Source: Allantophomopsis cytisporea
Taxonomy: Eukaryota; Ascomycota; Leotiomycetes; Phacidiales; Phacidiaceae
Reading direction: 5' to 3'
Length of the DNA stretch: 64,000 bases
Assembly: GCA_024752435.1 (NCBI GenBank)
Contig: CP103022.1
Coordinates: 1,238,418-1,302,417 of the forward strand
Position numbers and translations under genes: made by a program. Within the stretch, counting starts at the first letter, position 1. The number at the start of each line of letters is the position of its first letter. Of this stretch, positions 42,568 to 55,200 are shown piece by piece. The notes below the pieces were generated by a model, which was not told where the DNA came from, searched no databases, and was given only the letters and a program-made list of their open reading frames with translations.

Positions 42568-45500
42568 TTAATTGAGATCAGACTTGTGTTCTGCTAGGTC
42601 AAAACAACATCTCCATAGAAAAACTAGAGGACCAATTAGTTCTTTCAATCTGTTGAATGTCGATGTACCGTACTGCAATACAGTCTCTTCGGCATTCATA
42701 GCGGAAGCAAGTGCATAGACTTTGATAGCTTTATCCATGCCTATATATACTTCATTAAGGATTAGCAATCCGATATCGCCTTTCAAGGAGTATTTGACGT
42801 TAAATGTCCCACAATTAAATAGGTGTTGAATTCAATCATGATAAAATATTCTGGACGTTTTGCTTTTGAGGTGATCTCCTTCAATGCCTTTCCTCCCTCA
42901 TTTGCAGATAAATATTTCTCTTGAAGTCGGCATAGTGTCACTGTACACCAGAACAACACCGAGCCGTACATTGAACCGGGAGAGTGATGGCTTATAGCAG
43001 CAGCGTTGTCATATTCCGTGAAGTGCACCTTGATTCGGGAGCGGAACGTGTACATGCACTGAGACCAGAGAGGGTCACTACCAAATTATTAATTATTAAA
43101 CTATTTGTCTAACCTGCTCCCTTCGCCTCATCCTTTCAAGTCTTGCTTTACGAATGCTTAATATCGAAGCAGATTTAGATTCTACAGAGGCAACGTGAGC
43201 GTTATCAACATCAGATGAGCTTGAAGTGGCTAGTGCCAATGATACAGAAGCAGAATCATCAATCGTAGAGCCGTTAGCAAGATCAAAGCTGCGTTCAACC
43301 GAGCGGGATGTTACACCGCACCCTCCAAAAACACCAATGCTTGGTAAAAACACTGGCGAGGTTATCTGGAAGGTACTTGCCGACGCCCAAGCTGTTATCG
43401 TTGTCCTCGTTTTCATAGCGGATTTTGCAAGGCGAGTGCTCCCATGCATTATTTTCCTCTCCAAAATCACCGACTGTGATGACTGGGAGACTGAACAGAC
43501 ATGAAGGATATGGGTCGTAGTTGGTAGGATCTTCACCAAGAGTTGGTTCTCCATCATATGCGTTCTGGGCTTTTTGGCAGGCAACAGCGTTGTTAATAAT
43601 ATCTGTCGGATCAAGACCTTTATCAGTGAAGCCATCAGTAACATCGTTGGGCATACGCGTCGTAAAATCGCTGAGATCAGAGAGGACAGTCGAAGCGATA
43701 GATCCTGCACCAGGGTATTCCATGCCATAGCACGTATCATCCTGCCAGACAGAAGCACTGAACTGGCAGGTATCTTCGTCATGAGCACCAACTAGCACGT
43801 AAAAATTGGCGGACTTAAGTGCACAGCCAATTAATGCATGCATCAACACTTTTCGTCAAGGAGTCTTTTGTTATTTTGAAGTACGTATCCGCACTGAGTG
43901 AGTAGGCACCGCCAGAGAAGAAGCGAGCAATATCACTGCTCTGATCGTCGTTTTCGTAGGCCCAATCTGGAAATGCGCTTAGATCGCCCGTAGTCCAGAT
44001 AGCATGAGCTACTGCAGCTGGCCCAATAGAATATTGTGATAGACAGGCATCCAGTCGGTCATCTAGAATGACTCTCATATCGTCTTCCTTTTCTGATACA
44101 ATGTCATCTGGGGCTGTTCCAATAACTGCTGATAGTGCTCCAGCAACACCAACAACGCCGCCAACCTCTGCAGCTTCTGAATATAACCCAAGAGCTGGAC
44201 TAACTGCCCCAAAAGCAGTGCCAATAGCACCGAATATAGTAGCTATCTCTGCTTCATCACCAAGCGGCTCTAACAAAGCTTCCCCAAAGGTCGAAACTAT
44301 ACCATCAATAGTCAAGGAAGCTATCAGGGTGTCAACCGTAAGCATAGTCTCCCACTCTTTTAGCTGAGACTGAAGGTTCGGAAATGCTCTCAGGATATAA
44401 TAGTGCTCAGGCGTATCAAACGATGAGCATGCTTTGGATGTACCGCAACCCGATGAAGCAGTGAAGTCGGCACAAGTTCCTGTATAGCTGCCATCGGTGA
44501 CTTCATTGATGTAACTCCAGAAGTAAGAATCGAGATCTTTGCTGAATTAGACCAGGCCACAATAGAATAATAGATAGAACTTACTTGCATAGCTGCCCGT
44601 GTCTTTGTACACTTTTTCCAGCACAGCTTCAAGGTAAGGCCCATCATTACGTCCCTCCCAGATCTCAGCGGCTATGTATTTAGTGTCATTGGCATATTCG
44701 CAGGTAGCTTCGGTAGTGATGCCGTAGAATGCAAGTCTTTGGGAGACTGGATCGTCATTTCCAGTGCATTGATATGAATCCAAGATATCTGTGCCTAGGG
44801 GTAGTACCTGGCAACTCATGTTGTAGATGGCATCTGGACATCCACTTGAAATGTATTGACCATTTGAAGTCGCCATGACGGTATCTCCTGCTGAGTTCAC
44901 AAGCTCGAGACGAGCTCCTCCAGCAACCGCACCAGTAGAAGACCCATAGTTTACCCCTGTTGCAAGCTCCACAATATCGAGCTCTTTTGTTAGAATCAGT
45001 ACGATATCGTCAGTGACATCAAGGAGGATTTTAACTCTGAGTCTCCAACCTGAAGTATCCTCTAGCATCACAATAGCTTAGTTCAGCGTGTCAGTTCCAG
45101 TATCAACTCCATCTGGCTTTTCATAGAACTCTGGGCCAGCGTCTTCATTAGCGCAGCTAGCATCTTGAAGAATTATCTTGTACCACAAGACTCCAATTGG
45201 ATCAGTTGACGTCGGTGGCATGTCTGTAGCAGTACCGCCAGCTTTCCATGTTATAATGAAAGAAGCGATAACATCTCGCCAGCAGTATGCGACCATTCAT
45301 CGTTGTTCATATATGCGGCCGGCTGAGAATCGGCATTTTGTTCTGGCCAGACATTACCAATATAATGAGACTCTGGGCCATCATTCCAAGCGATAAGTTG
45401 AAGAAATTCGGGCTGGGTAGACATCGACAGAATATCTTCCATACGAACGGGAAGATTAAGATCTCCCGCACGATAAACGTTCGTACCATACTAGTTTCGT

Positions 45501-46554
45501 TAGTCCTTTCTTCTCTCCAGTTATATGTTATGTTAGTGAAAGACTTACCGAGTTCTTATATTGAAGTGTGCTCGAGACTGCACTAGATCATTAACGTCGT
45601 ATGTTTGCAAGGGCATTATATTACTTACCCATCATATATCCTTTATTATTTGTTTGTGCAGCAGCAAGAACAGTGACATCAAGGGAGACGTCACCAGCAT
45701 AAAGACCACCATACCCGGCGCGTTTAGGCCAGGAAGACTCCCAACTGAAAAGCCCATCAATCATGTCACCCCAATAGGAGTACCACTAAGTAGCGATTAG
45801 CATTTTCTTTACACAAATGAAACAACAAAGCCGTACAGCGTCGGCACCTTCATAGTAGCCCGAGGTCTCATCAAAGTCGGGAATAAAGTACATCTGGTTT
45901 GCCAGAGTTTCCTTCCAATCTAGAAAATTAGTATCAAATTCGAGCTCGAAGCATAAAAACACTTACCAATCCATGTATCATTCTCAAACCCTCCGGATGA
46001 GAAGGTCGAAATCAGTGGAAATCCATTCGGTCCCAAATAGTACGCAGAGCTACCTAAGTAACTAGCAAAGATGTCGTAGTAATCTGTAGGCTATCAAGGA
46101 GCATAGTCAGTTGATGCTGAATATATCTACCGAGGAAGACTTACACCATTGCACGAAGTGCTCCCAGAATAACAGGCCGCACCAGAGGCATACACATCCA
46201 TACTGATATATAACTGGAAACCGACATATGCTGAATACCCAAACAAATACCCAAGTGTGATGGCAACAAACTCCTGTGTAGCATCACCAATGTTGAGGGC
46301 AAAGCCATCTATTCTGTATCAATATTAGCACTTTTCCTTCTATGTAGTCTGAGATAATACCCAATCTGCATCGCATCATCGATATCCTGATGAGCGTGGG
46401 CTTCAGTGACGTTTCCAACCTATGTTCAATTCGTGTTAGATTCTCTTCAGACGTTGAGCAAAATATGTACCATGTAGTGTGCAAACACAGCCTTTGAATG
46501 GACTTTATTGACAAATGCCAAAGCAAGTATCATGCCCATAATAGGAAACCTCAT
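42568..46554 (-). pseudogene. GH71 alpha-1,3-glucanase with long C-terminal extension, broken
   Basis: The first exons splice cleanly: 46554-46471, 46419-46361, 46313-46145, 46090-45967, 45919-45837, 45785-45629, 45577-45549 (29 nt), then from 45490. They encode a signal peptide (RFPIMGMILALAFVNKVHS) and a glycoside hydrolase 71 catalytic domain of the mutanase type, which cuts alpha-1,3-glucan: VFAHYMVGNV, GIDGFALNIG, MIDGLFSWESSWP, IAWNDGPESHYIG. Breaks: a one-base shift near 45281 between HTA and DVIASFI; an in-frame TAA at 45078-45080; a further intron 44584-44537; another frame change near 43815-43849; probably others near 43350 and 42785. The extension (about 44.5 to 42.57 kb) has a Gly/Ala-rich hydrophobic stretch and no recognised domain. 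One 3' splice (GAGCAG to TGCATG, 43111 to 43061) links its last parts. Assembly error at single sites cannot be excluded. Confidence 0.72.
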
Positions 46555-48167
46555 TGTCTAATAACACTTGATTAAGACGAGGAATGACGAGGAATTGGTG
46601 ATTGCTTGCCTCTTGGTTGTACCAGAAGTAGAGATGATGATAGGATAGATACAAACTGGTCGGCTTCAACCTTTTATATCTTTCCATCGGTATCTCTGGC
46701 TGCAAATCCGAACACTTGAAATCTGTCTTTTGGTACAACGTGATCATACAAACATGGTCCTGTCGTACCATTCTGCAAAAATTATGGATACTTGCTTGAT
46801 ATTCTTGTCTTCGTTCAAAGCTACTCTGTAGGTTTCAAGATACTTCTCATCCAAACAACGGAGGAAACTCGAATTGGCTCAGTGAGATCCATATTTTCAA
46901 CTATTTTCAAGTCTTTGCCATGATAAGCACTCTGCAGACTTCTCACATCCTAGCCATGAGGCTTTTTATTGTCTCAACAACATTCATACCTATTCTGACT
47001 TGGCACGCGGCATTGCAGAGACTTTTCTGAACAAGCCACTTGCCATCTCAAATCACTCAAAATGCCCACTTATGGACTCACTAGTTCATTGTTACCATCT
47101 TGCTAACATCACTACTGAAAGAGTGGATGTTATAAGAATATGCGAAGTACGCGAAATCCAGACATTCAGTTGATGGTCCAGCTGTTAGTTCTCAGAAAGA
47201 CAGCGTCAGAACAATATATTATGGAAATTCCAAGTATTTGCGGTATTTCTTCAGGCCGTCAAAGGGATCGGAACAGTAAGTGATAGTCCTCGGCAGCTAC
47301 AGGACCATATTATCTTGGATTATTTGCGCTATTAGTTAGAAGTTCTTTTGTAGAGTGAAAACCAAGCAAATAGTCACGGGAAGATGTGGAGAAAGAGTGT
47401 TAAATGTAGGTTAAGCCTTAGATAAGCTTGTTGCCAAGCATATCAACATTTGGTAATCTCCGTACGTATGGAGCCTCAACATGAATTTCCATGGGCGATG
47501 AGCACGGACGGTGCAAATTTGGCTCGGCACGTTCTATATTTAACCGTATCTGGAGTACTCGTTAAGCCACAAGTGCACCGACATGTTGGTATTTAAGACA
47601 TTTGAGCTGTGTCTCTCACTCATGCAACTCTAGTTTTCTCAGGACCCTGCTGATGCGGATGTTTCCGTCGCCCGGGCCGTAAGCGTGGACCCCTTCTTGT
47701 TTTTCTCCGGTAGGAAAAAATTTCAAAATCCCCGATATCAAACGTGTTCGCATATTCTTAACGTTTGTAGCGAGTTGAACGCTCATTGCCAATGCTTTAA
47801 GCCACCGCCGGAACCTATGATAAAGTGATCTTTCCGAGGTCTTCGGTAATGTGATACATGTACCAAGAGACAAGACTATGATCCATGCTATTTACTAGTT
47901 TAATGAGTATCATGAACCCTTCAGGTATCGCAACTTTCGCACCAAGACGAGTGGCGATGTGATACTTTAGTGCGGAAACACCACCTTCTGTACTCTTGTC
48001 TCTCTTATTCCCGTTATCCTTACAGCTCAACCACGTAATTCGCTTATACTTACCTGACTAATTCTGGTAAGTTAAGATATAAACTCTTAAAACTTCCTCT
48101 AAGTACAACTGTTCTCATACACGCTCAACTTCATCAAACTTGTACCACTTTGTTTAAACTTGGCAAG
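46555..48167. other. 1.6-kb divergent intergenic region
   Basis: Between the GH71 locus (-) and the Ecm33-like gene (+). Short frames at 47.6-48.0 kb lack protein-like features. No repeat was recognised. Confidence 0.45.
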
Positions 48168-49509
48168 ATGTGGAGCTATTTCAATGTTAGGGTAGTGGTC
48201 ATTTCACTGATGCTGTTGGCGAGGAAATGTATGTTGTTCAATCTAATGCAGGATCTTACAGTACTGATCTAGGTTACCTATCATAGCAACAGCCATAGAA
48301 TGTTCTGATGAAGTTCCGTATTACATCACATCTCAAGGCGAAGCTGATCAGCTCTATCAAAGTAATTGTACTACCTACACTGGCAGTATCATCATTGCCA
48401 CCAACTCGTCGACGAGCATATCACTTTACGGTGTTGAGGACATAGATGGCCCATTAGAAATTAGAGATTCTTCTTCCCTTACGAACTTTACAGCTCCTTC
48501 TTTAACCACCGTCTTTGGAAACTTCACTTTGAACAATCTTCAAATGCTGTCAGAAGTTAGTGTTCCACTCCTGAAGAACGCAAAGGGCCTAGTCCTCTGT
48601 AACCTACCCTTGCTGGAAATCTTTACGCTTCCAGATGGTTTCGGTCACCCTGAAGGCGATGACAATCTTTACATAGATGTCTCATACACATCCCTTCAAC
48701 AAATTGGAGGACTCAACCCATCAAGTGCAAAGGGAATCAGATATGTCGGAAACTCCGAGATGAAGACATTGAACTTTGGCGCCGTTACTCTTATTGAGGA
48801 GCTAGAGATAGCTATGAATGGCGACCTTACAGCTCTCAATCTGAGCTCTCTGGAAACCGTTTTCGATATGTCGTTGCAAGACGTCAACACTGTGGACTTC
48901 TCGTCGCTTACGCATGTGTATGGCGACATTTCGTTGCGAAACAACTCGTTTAGAGAATTCAATTGTCCGATACTGAAAGATTGCAATGGACTGACAATCG
49001 TAGACAATCCAAATCTGGCAGTTGTTGAATTCTCTGCGCTGGATCAGACGTATCGTGATTTGTTGGTTAAGGATAATACGGATTTACATATCCTTCAAGG
49101 ATTCGGTGCCTTGACCACTGTAACTGGGGATGTTATCATTGCAGGTGATCTTTCAAGGTATACTCATCCCTCAATCACTGGCACCGCAGAGACTAAACTA
49201 TACAGCGTTGATCTTCCAAGACTATCGTCGGTGGGTCTTGACTTCTATATCTCTTCATCACATAGCGGCTTCGACTGCAGTAAATTCGACCGCACGAGCA
49301 AAATTCCAGGGCGCATCTCCGGAACTTATTCATGTCGCGCCTCTACGTCACCTGCGGGAAAAGATACAGCTATACACTGGCACAAACGGAAACTGTCCAC
49401 AGGGGCTAGGGTGGGAATTGCCGTTGGTATTGTTGTCGGTGTGATATTGCTTAGTGCATTGGTTTGGTGTCTCTGGGGAAGGCAGGTGAGATTGGCAGCA
49501 TCAAAGTGA
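48168..49509 (+). CDS. Ecm33/Sps2-like receptor-L-domain protein, membrane-anchored
   Basis: Exon 1 is 48168-48228 and exon 2 is 48287-49509. The 58-nt intron (GTATGT..ATAG) is phase 1; the earlier AG at 48272 would give a stop. The protein has 427 residues: a signal peptide (VRVVVISLMLLARKSTA), then leucine-rich L-domain-like repeats (GPLEIRDSSSLTNFTAPSL; GIRYVGNSEMKTLNFGAVTL; GDISLRNNSFREFNCPIL), many N-glycosylation sites and paired cysteines. A transmembrane helix near the end (ARVGIAVGIVVGVILLSALV) is followed by a short basic tail. Ecm33-family proteins act in cell-wall integrity and are usually GPI-anchored. This one has a classical membrane helix with a cytosolic tail instead, so it may be a surface receptor-like member. 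Confidence 0.85.
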
Positions 49510-50414
49510 AGGGTAGAGATTCATTACAAGACTCAAAGATTCAATGATTTGGAAGTCATCTCCTGCGGTGGATTTGTATCTGAAGGCTGAACTTGTGGCA
49601 TCCTCATCTGTGTCCAAGACGGGCGGCGAAATGCGTTATGTAGAATTCTAGGAATTATATGATCTATTGGTTTCCTGACATCTGTGGCTAGTACTATCGG
49701 TAGTGACATTGTAGCTGGAGATCCTATGAGGGAATTTTAGTAATGCACACTGAGCTACTGCTAGGGCTTCAACAAATTTCTCAATTTGACTCAATCGCGA
49801 CTCGAAAAATTAGAGGATATTACACCCCTAGCAAGATTGAGGAAGATATTTCAGGATACCACTTTGGTGACGCGAGCTATAAGCATTAGATATCTTTGGG
49901 TTGATGTCCTATGTACTATCCAGAACTCACCCAAAGACTAGGAAGCTGAAGCTGCTTCCATGTAGGAGGTATATACCTACTCATATCTGAATATCTCAAC
50001 AACTGCATCTAGCAACCCTAGCGAGAGGCTATTTCGATCCAACAAATGTATCAACGTAGCATCTTCTGTGATTGAGGTTGAGAAGGCCAATCTGTGATTT
50101 CATTGGGTACCTATCAGTTTTATGATGACTTAGAAGGAGAGAAGTGCTTCGATATGGTACCAATAAATACTAGAGTATGGGTAGTTCAAGAGCAAATTCT
50201 AGCACCTCACATCGTTCATTTTTTATACAAAACCAATTGTCTTGGGAGTGCTATGAAGTACGAGCATTAGAGAATGTCCTCACGGCCTACCCGCACGTTA
50301 CCAAATTTAAAGTGGAAAACAGATAATGAATTTCGCAACAGCAGCTAAGCTAAAAGGAGCAGATCTTGAGACATTGATACATCCGGCTAAGCATCTAATT
50401 GGAATCATATTATA
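49510..50414. other. 0.9-kb intergenic region
   Basis: No frame, repeat or RNA gene that I can support. Confidence 0.45.
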
Positions 50415-52097
50415 TCACCGCTCTATGTTACAATTACCCAAAATATCACCCTTATTATTAACCGGAGGCAATTGAGTTGGTCCTATACTTCCTCTCATCA
50501 TCATCGCAAAGAACAATATGTCTTTGAAGACAGACTCTTGTGCTATAGGGGCATAGCTATCCGCTGCCCTTTGAACTAGTCCTATAGACCGCAGGATTGC
50601 TTCCTTGCTTTTTACCTGAGTAAATTGACCGGACGTGATGAGGTCGTTCAGCTTGTTGACATAGCCCTCGTAATCTGCTCTTAATTTTCGAGCTCCTTCT
50701 TCTACTTCTTGCTGCAGATGTAGATCATGGATACTGACACCTTCCAGTATAGGAATCTGACGGGCGATCGCCTTTGGATGTAGATATGCGTATCTTCGCG
50801 TTTCCCGCGCGATATTGCCCACAGTATCTGGTGAGTCGATGACCTTGCTGATTGCCTTGTCTATCAAATTTGGCTCCAAGACGTTGCATGAAAGTAGACT
50901 CATCATGTTTGCGAGTTGTTGATTCTTGGTGAGCTCAATATATACAGGGCTAAGTCGACCTTGTAGACTTCCTTTCACTACCGGCTCCAAAAGACCCAAG
51001 AACTGTCTGGCTAGATCGTCCACCGTTCCAGTGGTGGTATTCGACATTGAGGAAAGGGCACTCGCAATGACAGGGTCCTACTGAACGGGAGCTCGAAATG
51101 GCTGTGGTAGGTGCAATTCGCCACTGATCTCGTCTAACTTCACGTAGGTATCTTCCAGTAGCGATTTGACCTCGAAATCGAGCTATTACCGTGCAAAGTC
51201 CTCAATTATGTGGGGAAAATTAGACACTACGTCTTTGACGCTATTGCGAAGATATATAAAATCCATAGCGTCCACAGAATTGTATTCCGGCAGTCCCGTG
51301 TGTCGAGTTGTACGGCTACCTTCCTTGTCGAGGAGAGCCACTTGTATGCTAATATGACCCCGGCGACGGCCAGGAGGGTGGAAACTATCGCTGCTGTCCC
51401 CAGAGTCACTACGGTCATTGTGCCCTTGAAAGTCTCGAGGGTCAGGATCATCGGGGGTATCAGGGTTATCACGATTCGGCCCAGGCTTGCTATCAATGAC
51501 GCCAAGAAATCTTAAGACCTCTAGGAGAAGCAAGAAAAGAAAGATGATCATGAGCAACCCAAGCAGCAAATTTGTTGGAAATGGCTGCTCCTTCCCATTT
51601 CCCCCCCACCATCGCCCTCACCTTGATCACCACTCGTCCCGGCGCCGTTGATGATACCATTTAGGCCGCCTTTCATGATGTCGAGCAATGTATTATGGAT
51701 GTCACCCATCACTGCCTCGATTTCAACCGGAGGTGGTGGCGGAGCCTCTCCGTCACTCTGCGAGGTCATCGACCCCCGGAGCTCGACTTGCAAACTCTTA
51801 TCCGGCCTCGCCTGGACCGAGAAGGTGACATCGTAGCTTTTCTCACCGTCATCCGTCCATTTCAAATGCCAGAGCTTGTCTTCGACATAGCCAACGGAGG
51901 ACAAGGAATGTTGCACGCCGTCCCCGAACTTACATGTAAATAGAATAAAAAGGAATCAGCTGATTAATGTATATCGAAAAAAACTAAAACCATAACCAAA
52001 ACCTCGTCCTGATCCATTTCATGACGACGAGAGATGTGACCCTAGCCGGGGCACAAGCAGAAAAGAGCAAGAGCTGAATGGGCAGTTTCGATATCAT
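50415..52097 (-). pseudogene. Orphan helical protein gene with in-frame stops, head to head with the 52-kb gene
   Basis: A coding-like minus-strand region. The first exon is uncertain: ATG 52097 opens a signal-like ISKLPIQLLLFSACAPA. A clear exon then runs from about 51932 to 51622 (EDKLWHLKWTDDGEKSYDV; APPPPPVEIEAVMGDIHNTL). Intron 51621-51521 (GTGAGG..CTCCTAG, 101 nt) joins it in frame to a Pro/Asp-rich linker (NPDTPDDPDPRD) and NSVKDVVSNFPHIIEDFAR. The same frame then continues past adjacent TAA and TAG codons (51181-51186) through LDFEVKSLLEDTYVKLDE, past a further TAG near 51080, and on through a 210-codon helical end (ARKLRADYEGYVNKLNDLI). A 66-nt intron could remove the first two stops; the last has no obvious rescue. 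No family is recognised. It may be a decayed gene or two adjacent genes. Confidence 0.5.
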
Positions 52098-52222
52098 GAG
52101 ACGGACAACCTCACCTCTAAAGAGGAGCGCCTTCCTTTGTTTTAGTCTGTGTCTTCTTTGGAAACATCGGATCCCCTCATCATTGCATTCCAATATACTG
52201 CTAGGATATTGTGCCTTCTGAA
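52098..52222. promoter_or_regulatory. Short bidirectional promoter
   Basis: About 125 bp separates the presumed divergent ATGs at 52097 (-) and 52223 (+). This is the tightest head-to-head spacing in the window and would allow co-regulation. The minus-strand start is uncertain. Confidence 0.4.
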
Positions 52223-55200
52223 ATGATGACAACCAAGATCATAGATCTCGCACATGACGACAACTTCGCGAGCTATACCAGCACCGACACCACCCCGATT
52301 CTCGCCTGTGGCACATTCGTACTCACGCAGGTAAACTGCAATGTCACCACCACGAAAATCGTCATCTATGCGGACAAGGTCCTGATCGGACAGTCACTGG
52401 TCGCGCTCGGGAAACACATGGAAATCCATTGCAACAAGATCGAGATTGGCGAGGGGGTGACCACTATTGATCTATCGGGGGCGACAGGAGAAGACTCTCC
52501 AGGCGAGAAAATATCCTCGACCGACGGTAAGGCTGGAGGATCACTGGTGTTGCATGTTCACAATCTCTCGGCAATCGATACTACTGCATCGCTACTCCCG
52601 AAACTCAATGTCAAAGTCAACGGGGGACTTGCCGGAAAATACCAACCGGCAAAAAAGCCTGAGGCAGAAGAAGATCCTCCAAGAGCCTCTGGACAAATGC
52701 AAAGCATCTATGAGTCTGAAGATAGGTCAGTGATATATTTGTTTCTCCTGCCCAGATTACTAAGACCGCATAGTCTGGCACGTAGGTTGCACAAACTCGA
52801 CGCAGAGATGCTTCCATTTCTGCCAGGTGAATTTCAAACAATCGGAACAACTACAGATGCTTCTATCAAGCTCGCAGAGCTCGTTCGAGGTTTTGTTCAG
52901 CTTTATATCCTCCTTGAAAAATGCCGGCAAGCCCTGAATGGAAAGAACGTAAAAGCCATTAATAAGAAAGCACAGGTAGTAGCCGAAGATATTGAACAAC
53001 TCCAAGTAATGCGAGACTATGCGAGCTATTACCCAGGGGCGCTAATACCAGCTACCGAGCTGTTAACGGCTCTGACACGTTATGACACGTCTTTCAACGA
53101 AGATCGTTCAGGGCCTACTAAGAGTTCTATCGCTGTGCTGAATCAGGGTCTGGATCAATTTAGCCAATTTATCGATGCTCAAAAGTCTAAGATACCAAAA
53201 ACGGATGACGTGTCTCCCTCGGACCTGGCAGTGCTCGTCAAAACAATCTCGCAGCAGACAAAGGACCTAATGGGAAAACGGGAAACTGAGCTGAAAGGTA
53301 AGGGCCCCGACACCTGACACTCCTCGTCCTTGGCTAATACCGACGAAGCAAAATTCGAACCTGCTGGAAACGATCAGGTTAAAGTCGTACCATTGATTAC
53401 TTCTACAGCAGATATCATGCAAGTCAGTTCAGCGCTTGTGCATCCCGATCATCTTCAAATGATGTTACGTGTCGCGGATGACTGCTTCTTCTCCAAGAAT
53501 GTAGAGTTAGCTGCTGAACGGTACCAATTACTACTAGAGAGGTTGTCGTTCGTTCCAGACCTCGTCAAGGAAGACCGAAAATATCAAAAGACTGGTGACC
53601 TTATGGCAGCAAAGAGTCCTCTTTACACAGCATTTGATGAGATGGAGAGAGTTCGAGGTCTTTCCCATTGGACAATAGAGAATCTAGCATACCTATACTC
53701 TCAGATTGATGGACGTATCCAGCAGCTTAAGTTTTCCCAAGACCTATTTGGGTTTCCTCAGGGATGGGTTCCTAGGTTGTCCTATCAGCATTATTCGAAT
53801 CTTGCTAAACAACAGCTCACGACCTTAGACCACTATGAGACATCTTACTGGAATTATTTTGATTCATATCAGGCGCAAATGCAAGCTGGTACAGTTCTCC
53901 ACGAGGGTCAGTCAGTTAATATCTATCGTGAGAAGCAGGTTAAGGATGATATCAGTCGAACCTGGGCCGCTTTGAGGGAATTGGAGAAAGAGATCACGAA
54001 ATATGACAAAACGATCAAAAATGAACGTCGAGACTTAGAGACCGCCATCAATTCTGCCAAAGACTTTGTCAGCAAGTGGCATATGCCCAGCACTGGATCA
54101 ATACTCATGGCGCTTGGAACACTTGTTCTTGTTGGCCCAGGAATCATCGCTTTAGCACCGGTCGGTATGTTTTTGCTCGCCGGAGTGACTACGGGACTAG
54201 GCTATCTCCTCTACGCAGAAGGGGATGAGACCATCGAGGATGACAATGGCAAAAGAGTCAACAAGAAATATATCCTCACTTCTCTTACTACATGTGGTAG
54301 AGATATCCATAATCTACTCGATAAAGCATACCTCGCTCAGGCGGATGGGTCCAAAGTGCTTAACGAAGACGACACAAAAAGGGTTGCTGTTACTCAAGGG
54401 CAGCTGGAGGCCTTTCTGAAGAAATTCAAAGACACGATTCCAGAGTCCGCCAAGACCAAGCTTATCACTCATTTGGACAATTTTGTAAAAGCGTCAACTG
54501 CCCGCAATCAAAAAATCCTGGCGTACAACAACGCCGTTGTAACGTTATATCAGAAGCTATCGGACAAAGCTCTGATTAATAAGCAAGCGATGGATATAGG
54601 CTCTCAGCTCGTCAGAGAGAACATCGGTCTTTCGTCTATCGTCGCTTACTACCAGAGACTTCGATGCGATAGCCGTGTAGCCCTGCTTCGAACAATCAAA
54701 CAATGTGCCTTGGCTCTAGAATTCTGGGGGCTACTTGTTAACGGGAAGTTTTCACCGCCTGGTCTGCTTTCTTCCATAGATGTTATGCACTCACATCTTG
54801 GCGTGCTTCTTCTCGAGCACGAGACTGCATTGTCGAAATTTAGCGCAGTAGCACAAAATGCTTGGCCTAAGGAGGCTTCCCAACCTGGAATTCGGTACGA
54901 ATTGAGTGCCGATGAGCTCAGAGCGCTGAAGGTGAAGCAAACCGACCCGTTCAGTGTTGGCGACGTTTATACCGTCACACTGGAGGGACTTAGACATGCT
55001 CCTACTCGCAATACAAGTCTCACCGAATGCCCTTTCGCAGGCAAGGCGGGCGTTCGTTTATCGCAAGTTCGATTCTGGATTCCGGGGATCACAGCAGATC
55101 GGGACGTACTGTCTGTCGACATTGTACATGGTGGATCCGAAACCATGACCGACCCTGAAGATCTATCAAAGACGTTCCAGCATTATTCGATGCATATGAA

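Noticed and set aside
43815..43849. A 34-nt intron ending TGCTAG to explain the frame change near 43.83 kb
   Set aside because: Too short for a fungal intron and it would remove residues that look coding; a lesion is more likely, in line with the other breaks in this gene.
45180..45290. An 83-nt intron (GTAATG..GCGAG) to explain the GH71 frame change
   Set aside because: It would delete the VWPEQNADSQ..NDEWSH stretch that belongs to the conserved domain.
51521..51621. Run of seven C (51601-51607) followed by a frame encoding a strongly hydrophobic stretch, suggesting a homopolymer frameshift and a membrane helix
   Set aside because: A normal 101-nt intron (GTGAGG to CTCCTAG with a pyrimidine tract) covers both and joins the flanking exons in frame, so no frameshift or membrane helix is needed.
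52211..53317. Treating 52.2-53.3 kb and 53.3-55.4 kb as two separate genes
   Set aside because: Only 12 bp separate the ORFs, the second lacks an ATG at its start, and a 51-nt intron with a good branch site links them in frame.
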